DNA of 64,000 bases. Origin: Acetobacter aceti. GTDB lineage: Bacteria > Pseudomonadota > Alphaproteobacteria > Acetobacterales > Acetobacteraceae. A program made the position numbers and the translations under genes. Below are positions 17,516 to 26,158 of the stretch, piece by piece (position 1 is the stretch's first letter; each line of letters starts with the position of its first letter). Under the pieces are notes generated by a model that did not search any database, was not told the origin of the DNA, and was given only the letters and a program-made list of their open reading frames with translations. The stretch covers positions 2,666,001 through 2,730,000 of the forward strand of contig NZ_CP014692.1 in assembly GCF_002005445.1 (NCBI RefSeq), written 5' to 3'.

Positions 17516-18364
17516 TCAGTCGAGAGCGTCACGCAGCCGACGCTCATAATGACGATAATATTTATCGGTCATCAGCTCGCTTTTCACGAGAACGGCGACA
17601 TCGGTTGTCCTGAACTGCGGGTCCACCACCGCGCCGTCACCAACATATCCACCAAGACGCAGATAGCCCTTGATCAGCGGCGGCAGGCGGGTAAGCGCCC
17701 GGCGGCGGTCGAGGGTCAATGGGTCCTGCCGCAGCATTTCCACCCGACGATCGGGAAGAGCCTTCACCCGCAACGCGGGAGGCGCGAGGTGATTATGGTA
17801 GAGATAGGTCAGCTCTTCGCTCAGCTCTTCGGGGTTTGTCCCCGGCAGACTGGCGCAGCCGAACAGAACGTCGATCTTGTGCAGAAAGATGTAGGACGCA
17901 ATGCCGCGCCAGAGCAGTTGCATGGCCGCACGCCCGCGATAACGGATGTCGATGCAGGAACGACCGACTTCCAGCAGGCGTCCGGGAAACTTTTTCAGCG
18001 GACCGATATCGAATTCGCTCTCGCTGTAGAAACGACCAAGCTTTGACGCCCGATCGCCCTGCATGAGACGATAGGTTCCGACCACACCGGCCGCGCCGGA
18101 GGAAACGGCGTGGTCGATGACCAGAAGATGGTCCGCATAATCATCAAATTCGTCGATATCGCGCTTGAGACGAAAGGTGCGCTCATCAGGCTGCGCACCC
18201 ATTTCCTCGAAAAACACACGATAGCGGAGCGCCTGGGCAGCCTCGATCTCTTCCTGCGTGGACGCGATCCGAACGCCGAGATTTCCGCCGCGCAGTTCAT
18301 GAAAGCCGTCACGGTCCAGATCGAGAGCGGAGAGACCGCCGGTTCGCGGGCTTTCAACACTCAC
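17516..18364 (-). CDS. olsB: OlsB-like GNAT acyltransferase (ornithine lipid synthesis)
   Basis: 282 residues. A GNAT-type fold with EIEAAQALRYRVFFEEMGA near residue 37, RDIDEFDDYADHLLVID and the LLEVGRSCIDIRYRGRAAMQLLWRG block characteristic of OlsB/hemolysin-like N-acyltransferases. OlsB forms lyso-ornithine lipid from ornithine and 3-hydroxyacyl-ACP; OlsA then adds the second chain. OlsA is not visible here. Ornithine lipids are abundant in acetic acid bacteria, which supports the reading. The start overlaps the fur-like stop by 4 bases (ATGA), indicating translational coupling. Confidence 0.85.
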   Translation of the reverse strand: MSVESPRTGGLSALDLDRDGFHELRGGNLGVRIASTQEEIEAAQALRYRVFFEEMGAQPDERTFRLKRDIDEFDDYADHLLVIDHAVSSGAAGVVGTYRLMQGDRASKLGRFYSESEFDIGPLKKFPGRLLEVGRSCIDIRYRGRAAMQLLWRGIASYIFLHKIDVLFGCASLPGTNPEELSEELTYLYHNHLAPPALRVKALPDRRVEMLRQDPLTLDRRRALTRLPPLIKGYLRLGGYVGDGAVVDPQFRTTDVAVLVKSELMTDKYYRHYERRLRDALD

Positions 18365-18966
18365 TTGCCGGTTCCCCGTGCTTTTTTTGCCGCTTTGGGG
18401 CGCTCGCTCTTCGCCACATCTGGAGTCGCCAGACGCCGACCGAACAGTTCGAGCCGCATGGAAATCAGTTCGAATCCAAGGCGGTTGGCAATCTGACGCA
18501 TCAGCGCCTCATGCTCCTCATCCTCGAATTCCAGAACCTTGCCGGTTTCAACATCGATAAGATGATAGTGACGGCCATGCTCCGTCGCCTCGTATCGGGC
18601 ACGGCCGCCGCCGAAGTCACGACGCTCGAGAATACCTTTTTCCTCAAGCAGACGCACGGTCCTATAGACCGTGGCGACCGAAATCCTGGGGTCGAGATCG
18701 GACGCGCGGCGATACAGCTCCTCCACATCCGGATGATCTTCCGCATCCGAAAGGACACGGGCGATCACACGGCGCTGGCCGGTCATCTTGAGCCCGCGTT
18801 CCACGCATAGCCGTGCAATGCGGGAATCGGACAGATCTTCTGCCTTGGCTTTGGAAGCCTGACGGAAAGGAGATGGGGTAGAAGCCGGACTCACGGCATA
18901 CGTCCTGCTGCCTGTGTATGCGCAACCATATGCTCCGCCTAGCTGATTTTCACGCGGTTTGTCCAC
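18361..18966 (-). CDS. fur: Fur family transcriptional regulator
   Basis: 201 residues, long for Fur because of an extra N-terminal ~45 residues; a later start is possible. The winged helix is clear (CVERGLKMTGQRRVIARVL, SVATVYRTVRLLEEKGIL) and the hinge/dimerisation part has HGRHYHLIDVETGKVLEFED. The CxxC structural zinc motifs of E. coli Fur are absent, as in many alphaproteobacterial Fur/Mur proteins. It likely senses iron or manganese through the His/Asp/Glu sites. Overlap with the olsB-like gene places a metal regulator at the head of an envelope-lipid transcript. Confidence 0.9.
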   Translation of the reverse strand: MDKPRENQLGGAYGCAYTGSRTYAVSPASTPSPFRQASKAKAEDLSDSRIARLCVERGLKMTGQRRVIARVLSDAEDHPDVEELYRRASDLDPRISVATVYRTVRLLEEKGILERRDFGGGRARYEATEHGRHYHLIDVETGKVLEFEDEEHEALMRQIANRLGFELISMRLELFGRRLATPDVAKSERPKAAKKARGTGK

Positions 18967-19048
18967 TCACAGGCCGCGCTTTGTTGATACTTACCACACA
19001 ATTCCGTGGAACTTGAAGCGGACCGCTCCTGCCGCCACATAGGACGCC

Positions 19049-19300
19049 ATGAAAGAGTCCGATACCCTTCCCCTTCTTCTGGATATCACCCGAGAGACCT
19101 GTCCCATGACATTCGTGCGGACCCGGCTCGCTCTTGACGGAATGCCCGACGGCGGCCTGCTGCGCGTCACGCTTCATGGTGAAGAGCCGCTGAAGAATGT
19201 CACACGCTCCGCCAAGTCGCTAGGTCATACGATTCTCGCCATCGAAGAAGAAAGCGACGGGAACCACATCCTGACGATTCGCAAGAAGGAAGAGGGCTGA
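19049..19300 (+). CDS. TusA-family sulfurtransferase-like protein
   Basis: 83 residues. The TusA fold pattern is present: LLLDITRETCPMTFVRTRLAL with the active-site Cys before Pro, followed by GGLLRVTLHGEEPLKNVTRSAKSLGHTIL. Family members relay sulfur in tRNA 2-thiolation, molybdenum cofactor or sulfur oxidation. Here the classic CPxP is CPMT, so it belongs to the diverged group whose specific role is unknown. It is divergent from the fur operon and convergent with the glycosyltransferase gene, with 5 bases between stops. Confidence 0.85.
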   Translation: MKESDTLPLLLDITRETCPMTFVRTRLALDGMPDGGLLRVTLHGEEPLKNVTRSAKSLGHTILAIEEESDGNHILTIRKKEEG

Positions 19301-19305
19301 AGCCG

Positions 19306-20391
19306 TCAGACCGTCCCGCAGACGTCGCGTGACAGCGCAACATACCGTTGCGCGTAGGCGACGGAGCTCAGGGTCGTCTTCATGCGCTCCTGCGCCTTTT
19401 CAACACGCTTTTTCGCGACCTCCGGATTCTCCCTGACCGACCGAATCGCGGCAGCGAGCGCCGCAGGATCACCCGGCGGCACGTAAAGAACCGAATCGTG
19501 ATCAAGATAGTCCGTCAGACCACCGCAGTCCGTGGCGACAACCGGCACACCAAAATAAACCGCCTCAAGAATGACCGTAATCCCCGAGGCATGACGGTTC
19601 TCGCTCAACGGCACCACCACGACATCGGCGTGCTCATACGCCGCGAACAGGGTGGCGTTATCGCGGATTTTCATCACTTCAATATTGCGGTGCCCTTTCG
19701 CCGCCCTGGCCGCGGCCTTGGCGCCGCTGGCAATCCGCAGCGTCGCGTCCGGCAGGGATGACATCGCATCACAGAGCGTCGGCCAGTCACGATGCTCGTC
19801 ATTGCCTAACGAGAGAACTTTCAGCGGACCATTGTTATGCGGACCACGCGCCGGCCGCATGCCATCCGCCTTGATCCCGAAGAGAACACTTTCCACGCGC
19901 ACCCATGGAAACAGGGACCGGGCATCGCTGCAATTCAACGATGATAACGTCGTCAGCACGTCCAGCCGATGCAGCAGAAAGCGATAGAGCAGGCGGCGCG
20001 GCCATGGCTGTTTCGCCCATCGGTCCACCAGCCAGACAGTCTGGCCGAGCAGCCTGGGAACACGCCCCCGCGTCAGATGAAAGAGCAGCAGCACACCGAG
20101 CGTCTGGGACTCCGTATGAGTCCACACAACATCCGCCGCCAGCAGCTTCTCGCGATTCCGCCACGCATGCACGACGTCGAATCCGAGGATGGCGCGTCCG
20201 GCATAACGGACAAGCTTCTGAAGCCGTGTCTCAGGGAAATCGGACGCGTAGACGACCTGCACATCGGGAGAAGCGGCATGATCATACCCGTAGGCATGTT
20301 CTTCGTTCAGACCGAGCAGTTTGCCAGACCGCCAGCGCTCTCCCCATGTCTCATCACCAAATCCACGGGCCAGATGCACAAAAACTTTCAT
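19306..20391 (-). CDS. GT4-type glycosyltransferase
   Basis: 361 residues from the ATG at 20391, chosen for the GAGGAG ribosome binding site; the frame opens 25 codons earlier. N-terminal MKVFVHLARGFGDETW resembles an acceptor-side Rossmann fold; the C-terminal GT-B half has LKVLSLGNDEHRDWPTL, HADVVVVPLSENRHASGITVILEAVYFGVPVVATDCGG (E-x7-E type motif) and HDSVLYVPPGDPAALAAAI. It should move a nucleotide-activated sugar to a glycan at the inner face of the membrane. It is the last gene of the six-gene run 24949 to 19306. Donor and acceptor unknown. Confidence 0.88.
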   Translation of the reverse strand: MKVFVHLARGFGDETWGERWRSGKLLGLNEEHAYGYDHAASPDVQVVYASDFPETRLQKLVRYAGRAILGFDVVHAWRNREKLLAADVVWTHTESQTLGVLLLFHLTRGRVPRLLGQTVWLVDRWAKQPWPRRLLYRFLLHRLDVLTTLSSLNCSDARSLFPWVRVESVLFGIKADGMRPARGPHNNGPLKVLSLGNDEHRDWPTLCDAMSSLPDATLRIASGAKAAARAAKGHRNIEVMKIRDNATLFAAYEHADVVVVPLSENRHASGITVILEAVYFGVPVVATDCGGLTDYLDHDSVLYVPPGDPAALAAAIRSVRENPEVAKKRVEKAQERMKTTLSSVAYAQRYVALSRDVCGTV

Positions 20392-20485
20392 TCGGCCACT
20401 CCTCAGGCTCGCCGCCTTATCTGGCAATTGATGGTCATAATAATGGTCTTCGCCATCTGTGTGCAAAACAGAGACAAAGGGAAGT

Positions 20486-20713
20486 TCAGCACGGCGTTTC
20501 TGTCAGCTTGCTGAGTCCGTCTGTGCTGGTATCAGGCTGAATATCATTGACCGGAGCCGACGTCATGACAGCGACAAGACAGGTTGGATAGTAACAGCCT
20601 TCATTCTTCTGACCGGATGGAACAGGCAGTCCCGGCGGCAATTCCATGCACCAGCATTCCGAAGATGCCAGGCACTCCAGCGGAGCATGACAGCGGGCGC
20701 AGCGAATTTCCAT
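20486..20713 (-). CDS. cysteine-rich CWC family protein
   Basis: 75 residues. The start ATG overlaps the stop of the HAD gene as TGATG. The pattern CARC-x6-C-x5-CWC-x2-LPPGLP, then C-x4-C, is the Cys_rich_CWC arrangement, probably a small zinc-binding module. Family function is unknown. Being translationally coupled inside a glycan operon is notable, but a carry-along gene is also possible. The C-terminal 30 residues are not recognisable. Confidence 0.75.
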   Translation of the reverse strand: MEIRCARCHAPLECLASSECWCMELPPGLPVPSGQKNEGCYYPTCLVAVMTSAPVNDIQPDTSTDGLSKLTETPC

Positions 20714-21309
20714 CACATGCCCTCACGAAAGTCCGACCACGACCGCACATCCTGCGCCGACATACCTGCCGCATGAGCCGCTTCCAGTCCTTCATTACTG
20801 TCTTCAAAGACCAGACAGCATGACGGCTCCACACCCAGCCGCTTCGCCGCCAGCAGATAGATGTCGGGCGCAGGTTTCGGACGCCCCACGTCCTCGATCG
20901 TCACGATAGCATCAAAAACCTCGAGCAGCCCGATGGCCGCGAGAGATGCTTCCACCACCTCCCTTGAACCGCTGGACGCCACGGCGAGCGGTAGTCGTCC
21001 CACCCATTCCCGCACCAGCGCCACAACCGGCACGTTCTGTTTCACGCCGGGCAGACGGTTGCGCACCCCTTCCCGTGTAGCGGCCATGATCGCAGCCCGG
21101 TCAAGCGCGACACCGCGCGTCTTCTCCAGTTCCGACAGGACCATCCCTTCGGAATAGCCCCGGCGACTGAAGAACCAGTCCGACGACACGTCCAAGCCAC
21201 CCTTGATCTTCAGAGCCTCAAGCCAGGCCGCGAGATAGAGCGGCAGACTGTCGACCAGCGTGCCGTCGCAGTCAAAGATGAGCGCTTCCGTTCCGGCGAC
21301 CACCTGCAT
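20713..21309 (-). CDS. HAD-superfamily hydrolase (beta-phosphoglucomutase-like)
   Basis: 198 residues. Motif I is IFDCDGTLVDSLP with the nucleophile and acid Asp residues; motif II is VASSGSREVVEASL; motifs III/IV are KPAPDIYLLAAKRLGV and LVFEDSNEGLEAAHAAGM. The cap is small and helical, as in subclass IA phosphatases and phosphoglucomutases. It may dephosphorylate a sugar phosphate or interconvert a hexose phosphate. It is tightly coupled by TGATG to the membrane-protein gene upstream and the CWC gene downstream, implying a role connected with nucleotide-sugar or glycan supply. Confidence 0.88.
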   Translation of the reverse strand: MQVVAGTEALIFDCDGTLVDSLPLYLAAWLEALKIKGGLDVSSDWFFSRRGYSEGMVLSELEKTRGVALDRAAIMAATREGVRNRLPGVKQNVPVVALVREWVGRLPLAVASSGSREVVEASLAAIGLLEVFDAIVTIEDVGRPKPAPDIYLLAAKRLGVEPSCCLVFEDSNEGLEAAHAAGMSAQDVRSWSDFREGM

Positions 21310-21779
21310 CAGGGGAAAGCCGACCGGGGGAAAACCTGTCCGTCAGCAAGTTTGCGGAGTGGCTCGAAGTCCTTGTCGGAGAAGCTTTCCGTACGCACCT
21401 TTGAACCGTCCGGTGATTCCAGAAAAACGGTGTTGTTCCAGTCCGCCGCGCTGATCCCGGTCCACAGCGTCAACACGATCGGATCAGCATGACCGTCTGT
21501 GGTGCCTTCAAGTTCCACACGCGCATCGCCACTGGAAGGAGGCGTCTGGCTCAGCGGTCCCCACCCGCCCGGATGATGTCTGAACCAGTCATTCAGCATG
21601 GCGACTTCACCCTGCGTGAGCGGACGGGACTGTCGCATCGGCCCCGTCACGACCTTGCCCGCTGTTACTTCGGGAAATCTGACGGCCACAAAATTCGGCA
21701 GCGCCGCCATCCAGATCACCAGCGCCGTTCCGATTGTGAACACCAGAAAGGTGATGATGAACGCGGTTTCCTTCCTCAT
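21309..21779 (-). CDS. membrane-anchored hypothetical protein in the glycan operon
   Basis: 156 residues. One N-terminal helix (AFIITFLVFTIGTALVIWMAAL) acts as an uncleaved anchor; the rest is probably periplasmic. It has RQSRPLTQGEVAMLNDWFRHHPGGWGP, then a beta-rich part ending DGQVFPRSAFP. No catalytic motif or family recognised. The start follows the aminotransferase stop by 15 bases and the stop overlaps the HAD gene, so it is a genuine operon member. Confidence 0.75.
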   Translation of the reverse strand: MRKETAFIITFLVFTIGTALVIWMAALPNFVAVRFPEVTAGKVVTGPMRQSRPLTQGEVAMLNDWFRHHPGGWGPLSQTPPSSGDARVELEGTTDGHADPIVLTLWTGISAADWNNTVFLESPDGSKVRTESFSDKDFEPLRKLADGQVFPRSAFP

Positions 21780-21794
21780 AATCCTGTCAGTCCT

Positions 21795-22934
21795 TCAGCC
21801 ACGCATGGCGGCGATCACGCGGGCGACCTCCGCGTCAGTCAGTTCGGGGTGGATCGGCAGCGCCAGAATCCGCTGTGCAAGGGATTCGGAAACCGGCAGC
21901 GCAACACCGTCATGATGATCCCGGTACGCCGGCTGATGGTGCAGCGGCAGCGGATAATAGATCGCCGACGGCACGCCTGCCGCTGTCAGCCGCTCCTGCG
22001 TCGCACTCCGCTCGGCGGAATCCTTCAGCAGGACGGCATAGATCGCCCACGCGCTGGCGCTGTCCGGCACACGGGCAGGCACAGCCACTACATCCTTCAG
22101 TCCGGCATCATAAGCATCCGCGATCGCGTCGCGTCGCGCCAGTTCTTCCCTGAACACGTCCAGCTTGGCCAGCAGAACAGCCGCCTGCAACGTGTCGAGA
22201 CGCCCGTTCATGCCTGTGCGAAGCACCTGATAACGGGTCTTTCCCTCACCATGTGTGCGCAGTGAACGATACAGCTCGGCCCGCTCCGCATCATCTGTCA
22301 GGATTGCGCCGCCATCGCCATAACCGCCGAGCGGCTTGGATGGGAAAAACGACAGGGTCGTCGCAACGGCTTCCGCGCCAAGATTACGGCCATGATACGC
22401 GCCGCCAAAGGACTGGGCGCAGTCATCCATCAGGAACAGGCCATAATCCGAAGCAATCTCGCGCAACACATCCCACGGCGCGGGCTGACCGAACAGGTCC
22501 ACGCCAACAATCGCGCGCGGTTTCAGCTTGCCGTCCCTGCGGACTTTCTCGATCCGCTCGCGCAGACTGGCCGGATCGATCTGGAACGTAGCCGGATCGA
22601 CATCGACGAACACCGGCGTTGCCCCCAGCACGAGAGGCACTTCCGCCGTCGCCGTATAGGTGAAGGCCGGAAGGAACACGGCGTCGCCGGGTCCGATATT
22701 CTCCGCCATCATGACGATCTGGAGCGCATCCGTGCCGGATGAGACGCCGACGCAATGGCCGACTCCCGACCATGCCGCGAGCCGCTCTTCCAGCTCGGTG
22801 ACTTCCGGACCAAGCACAAAGCGGCAATGTTCCAGAACAGTGTCGATCCGCTGCTTCAGCGGCGCGCCGAGGCGACGCTGCTGCGCCGGGAGATCAAGGA
22901 AAGCAATCGGCTTCTGCCCGTCCGGCGTGGTCAT
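21795..22934 (-). CDS. DegT/DnrJ/EryC1/StrS nucleotide-sugar aminotransferase
   Basis: 379 residues, standard for fold-type I sugar aminotransferases. It has VGVSSGTDALQIVM (PLP phosphate region), PAFTYTATAEVPLVLGATPVFVDVD, the PLP Asp in FLMDDCAQSFGG and the Schiff-base Lys200 in SFFPSKPLGGYGDGG. It transaminates a 3- or 4-keto nucleotide sugar with glutamate. The upstream gene overlaps by 4 bases and encodes a UDP-sugar 4,6-dehydratase, so a UDP-4-amino-4,6-dideoxy sugar is the likely product. A 3-amino (WlbC-like) specificity cannot be excluded. Confidence 0.92.
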   Translation of the reverse strand: MTTPDGQKPIAFLDLPAQQRRLGAPLKQRIDTVLEHCRFVLGPEVTELEERLAAWSGVGHCVGVSSGTDALQIVMMAENIGPGDAVFLPAFTYTATAEVPLVLGATPVFVDVDPATFQIDPASLRERIEKVRRDGKLKPRAIVGVDLFGQPAPWDVLREIASDYGLFLMDDCAQSFGGAYHGRNLGAEAVATTLSFFPSKPLGGYGDGGAILTDDAERAELYRSLRTHGEGKTRYQVLRTGMNGRLDTLQAAVLLAKLDVFREELARRDAIADAYDAGLKDVVAVPARVPDSASAWAIYAVLLKDSAERSATQERLTAAGVPSAIYYPLPLHHQPAYRDHHDGVALPVSESLAQRILALPIHPELTDAEVARVIAAMRG

Positions 22935-24949
22935 GAGGTCAAGCTCTCCCTGTCCTGATCGATGTCCGGCGGGGCGTCCTTCGCCTCACCGGTCGCGTTG
23001 TGATCGAATTCCGGCACAAGATAGCGCAACACGGTCATCGCCGCTTCCGTGTCTCCTGCATGCGCCAGAACCGCAATCCGGTCTACCGCGTGCGCCACAT
23101 CCTGATAGTCCACAACACGCGGGGCTGCCATCAGCAGGCCCGGCGCATCGGTCGGCACAGGCGCCTCGCGGCCATGAAACAGTTCCTCGAACAGCTTTTC
23201 ACCGGGACGCTGGCCTGTGAAGGTGATCTTCACGTCCTCGTCAGGGCGCAGGCCCGCAAGCCGGATCATCTGACGCGCCAGATCCACGATCCGTACGGGC
23301 TGCCCCATGTCGAGCACGAAGATCCCGCCTTCCCGCAGCAGCGCGTCGGTTCCGGCAACGCGTTCCGTCTGTGAAGCGCCCTCGCCTGTATCCCGCTCGA
23401 ACCGAAGACCGTCAGTGCCCCGCACGCTGGCCTGCAAAACGAGACCGACCGCCTCCGGCACGGTCATGAAATAACGCCGCATATCAGGGTGGGTGACTGT
23501 CAGCGGACCACCGCGCTCAAGCTGCCTGCGGAACAGCGGCACGACCGAGCCGGTCGAACCCAGCACATTACCGAACCTGACGGTCACGCAGCGCAACGGC
23601 TCACCGGCATGGCGTGTGGCGATGTCGAGCGCCTGACAGTACATCTCAGCCGCCCGCTTGCTCGCGCCCATCAGGCTGGATGGATTCACCGCCTTGTCGG
23701 TCGAGATCATCACCAGCGCCCGAACGCCATGACGCCGGGCTGCATCCGCCACGACCCGCGTGCCGACGATGTTGGTCAGCAGCCCTTCACAGGCATTCGC
23801 TTCAACAATCGGCACATGCTTGAGCGCGGCCGCGTGAAACACCAGTGCCGGGCGGAACTGCGCGAACACCTCGTCAATGCGGTCACTGTCGCGGACATCG
23901 GCCACGATCACGCTGCGGGAAATATGTGGAGCCAGCTCTCCCAGCTCCACGTCGATCTGCCACAGGGCGAACTCGCCGTGATCCAGCAGCACCAGATGTT
24001 TCGGACCGAATCCCGCGATCTGCCGCGCCAGTTCGGAGCCGATGGTGCCGCCTGCGCCGGTCACGATCACGACTTCCCCGCGAATCATGCGATCCATGCC
24101 CGCCCTGTCGAGCGGCACCTGCGGCCGGTTCAGAAGATCCTCGATGGCGACAGGACGCAGTGCGATCCTGTCCGCAGGTGTGAGGTCGGTGAGAACCGGC
24201 GCGCGCATGACGGCGATTCCGTGCGCCTCGGCGGCCTCCAGAACACGCCCGAGACCCTCACCGCGAAAATTCGAGTCCGTCACCACCAGCGTATCGGGCA
24301 GGGTGTGATGAGCAGCCATCGTATCGAGCAGGGCGGCGATATCCGTCACATGGCCGAGAATCGGCACATTATGGATACGGCGACCGGCCTGGTGCGTCCC
24401 CTGCCCGATCAGTCCCGTCACCCGGACGCCTGCCTCCGGATTGCGCCCGAGCGCACGGAGATAAAGGTCGGCGATCTGGTCCGCGCCGACCAGCACGATC
24501 CGTCGCTGCACGATATTACGCCGCGTGATGCCATTGCACAGGCGATAGGCCATGCGCAGCCCCCCGAGCATGGCTGTCAGTGTCAGGGCGTAGATAAGAG
24601 GGAAAGTCGGACTCGGAAGAGGGAAGCCCGTGGCGTACAGCCCGAGCGTGAAGAGACCGGCGCTGGCGATGGACGCACCCGCGATGCCCAGCAGATCGGA
24701 CAGGCCCGAAAAACGCCAGTATTGCTGAGGCATCCTGAACGGCAGGCCACTGACCACCAGCGTGATCGCCCCCCCGGCCAGAAACCAGAGCGGATGCAGC
24801 AGTCCGTCACGCGGCGCAGCCAGCCAGCGCGCGAACGGCGCGGCGACAGCGGCCACGCTGCCGTCAAGCAGGACATTGACCAGAATCCGATTGAGCGGTC
24901 GCAGCCGTGTACTTCGCGGCGCGACATCCGGGCGTTGCGGGACTATCAC
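22931..24949 (-). CDS. membrane nucleotide-sugar 4,6-dehydratase (CapD/WbpM/PglF type)
   Basis: 672 residues. Four N-terminal membrane helices (about 20-130), a first Rossmann-like region (RIVLVGADQIADLYLRAL) and a second catalytic SDR domain starting near 290 with VTGAGGTIGSELARQI. The catalytic neighbourhood is ALVMISTDKAVNPSSLMGASKRAAEMY, as in WbpM/FlaA1. It forms UDP-4-keto-6-deoxy-GlcNAc-type sugars at the membrane. It heads a six-gene same-strand run and is divergent from the polyprenyl-phosphate transferase gene 76 bases away, so both can share a promoter region. Confidence 0.93.
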   Translation of the reverse strand: MIVPQRPDVAPRSTRLRPLNRILVNVLLDGSVAAVAAPFARWLAAPRDGLLHPLWFLAGGAITLVVSGLPFRMPQQYWRFSGLSDLLGIAGASIASAGLFTLGLYATGFPLPSPTFPLIYALTLTAMLGGLRMAYRLCNGITRRNIVQRRIVLVGADQIADLYLRALGRNPEAGVRVTGLIGQGTHQAGRRIHNVPILGHVTDIAALLDTMAAHHTLPDTLVVTDSNFRGEGLGRVLEAAEAHGIAVMRAPVLTDLTPADRIALRPVAIEDLLNRPQVPLDRAGMDRMIRGEVVIVTGAGGTIGSELARQIAGFGPKHLVLLDHGEFALWQIDVELGELAPHISRSVIVADVRDSDRIDEVFAQFRPALVFHAAALKHVPIVEANACEGLLTNIVGTRVVADAARRHGVRALVMISTDKAVNPSSLMGASKRAAEMYCQALDIATRHAGEPLRCVTVRFGNVLGSTGSVVPLFRRQLERGGPLTVTHPDMRRYFMTVPEAVGLVLQASVRGTDGLRFERDTGEGASQTERVAGTDALLREGGIFVLDMGQPVRIVDLARQMIRLAGLRPDEDVKITFTGQRPGEKLFEELFHGREAPVPTDAPGLLMAAPRVVDYQDVAHAVDRIAVLAHAGDTEAAMTVLRYLVPEFDHNATGEAKDAPPDIDQDRESLTS

Positions 24950-25025
24950 GCTCGCCCTATAGCCCAGCTATGCGTCGGCTAGAAGGAACGAAGCCGAGGT
25001 TTTTCATCTCAGTTCGTGGCTTTTT

Positions 25026-26069
25026 ATGTTTCACATGTATCCGGCCCTTGGCCTTATGGTTCTTGCCTACATCATCTCGGCGCTTCTCTGCCGCCGGATG
25101 ATTGCGGTCGCCGTGCTCGACACGCCGGGGCATCGCAGTTCTCACACAGCCCCGACACCGAAAGGCGGCGGCGTTGGTGTGATCGGCGCTTTTCTGATCC
25201 TGTTCTTTCCGATGCGGCATCTGTGCGGACTACCCGCCCTCACGCCGGACAGTGTGACATTCTGGTCTGCCGTCGCACTTCTGGCGGCCGTTTCCTGGCT
25301 CGACGATGTGTATCAGTGGTCTCCGCTGATCAAACTTGCCGCCCAGATCCTGTCTGCGGTGATGGTCACAGCCGCCATCCTGCCGACGGGTGGCTTCGCA
25401 AGTCCGATGTGGTTTCTCATTGCCGCCCTGTGCGCCATCCTATGGACAGTGTTCGTGACGAATGCAGTCAACTTCATGGATGGGCTCAACGGTCTGGTCT
25501 CCGGAACACTCTGTCTGGCGTTCCTGTGTCTTGCCCTGCCTTTCTGGCCATCGGACACACCTGAACTCCGGATGCTTGCAGCCCTCATGACGTTCGGACT
25601 GCTGGCTTTTCTACCGCTCAATTTTCCCCATGCCCGCATTTTTCTCGGTGATGTGGGAAGTCAGGCCTGCGGGCTGCTCATCGCGGCGGCTGCGCTGATG
25701 CTGGCGACGCCTCCCATAGCGCCCGCGATTCCTGATCTTCATGCAGCCCTGCTGGCTCCCTGCCTGATCGCTGGTCTGCTTTACGATGTAGCCTTCACGC
25801 TCATCCGTCGTGCTTGCGCCGGTGATAAGCTGTTGCAGGCGCATCGAGGGCACCTCTACCAGCTTGCTTTCCGGTCTGGTGTGCCGATGCCAGTAGTAAC
25901 TTTAATGCACTGGAGTTTTGTCCTGTGGGGCGCGGGGGTTTACGCCCTGCTTTCACTGCCGCCGGTCGGAACGTTCTGGCTCACCATTACAGCGGTTGTT
26001 CTGCCACAACTTGTCTGGACAGGATTTGTGGTTATGCGGGTGAGGAAACACCCGGTAGGACAGTGGTAG
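25026..26069 (+). CDS. polyprenyl-phosphate HexNAc-1-phosphate transferase (WecA/WbpL type)
   Basis: 347 residues, polytopic throughout (about ten helices). It has TPKGGGVGVIGA at 44, WLDDVYQWSP (first Asp pair), NAVNFMDGLNG (the D-x2-N-x2-DG catalytic motif), HARIFLGDVGS and the cytoplasmic HRGHLYQ motif near 280. It transfers a sugar-1-phosphate from UDP-sugar to undecaprenyl phosphate, the first membrane step of O-antigen or O-glycan synthesis. Divergent placement next to the dehydratase-aminotransferase pair suggests that its substrate is the sugar made there, as with WbpL and WbpM. Confidence 0.92.
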   Translation: MFHMYPALGLMVLAYIISALLCRRMIAVAVLDTPGHRSSHTAPTPKGGGVGVIGAFLILFFPMRHLCGLPALTPDSVTFWSAVALLAAVSWLDDVYQWSPLIKLAAQILSAVMVTAAILPTGGFASPMWFLIAALCAILWTVFVTNAVNFMDGLNGLVSGTLCLAFLCLALPFWPSDTPELRMLAALMTFGLLAFLPLNFPHARIFLGDVGSQACGLLIAAAALMLATPPIAPAIPDLHAALLAPCLIAGLLYDVAFTLIRRACAGDKLLQAHRGHLYQLAFRSGVPMPVVTLMHWSFVLWGAGVYALLSLPPVGTFWLTITAVVLPQLVWTGFVVMRVRKHPVGQW

Positions 26070-26158
26070 TAGCGATAGAACCTGAAGGAAAAGTGCCATT
26101 ATTGACTACAAAAAAACCATCAGAGATGGATATACTGTAATATTACTATACGAATTCA

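Noticed and set aside
23489..24982. Long + strand frame of 497 codons opposite the nucleotide-sugar dehydratase
   Set aside because: It is antisense to a clear SDR enzyme; the composition is the His/Arg/Gln-rich type produced by reading a GC-rich gene backwards.
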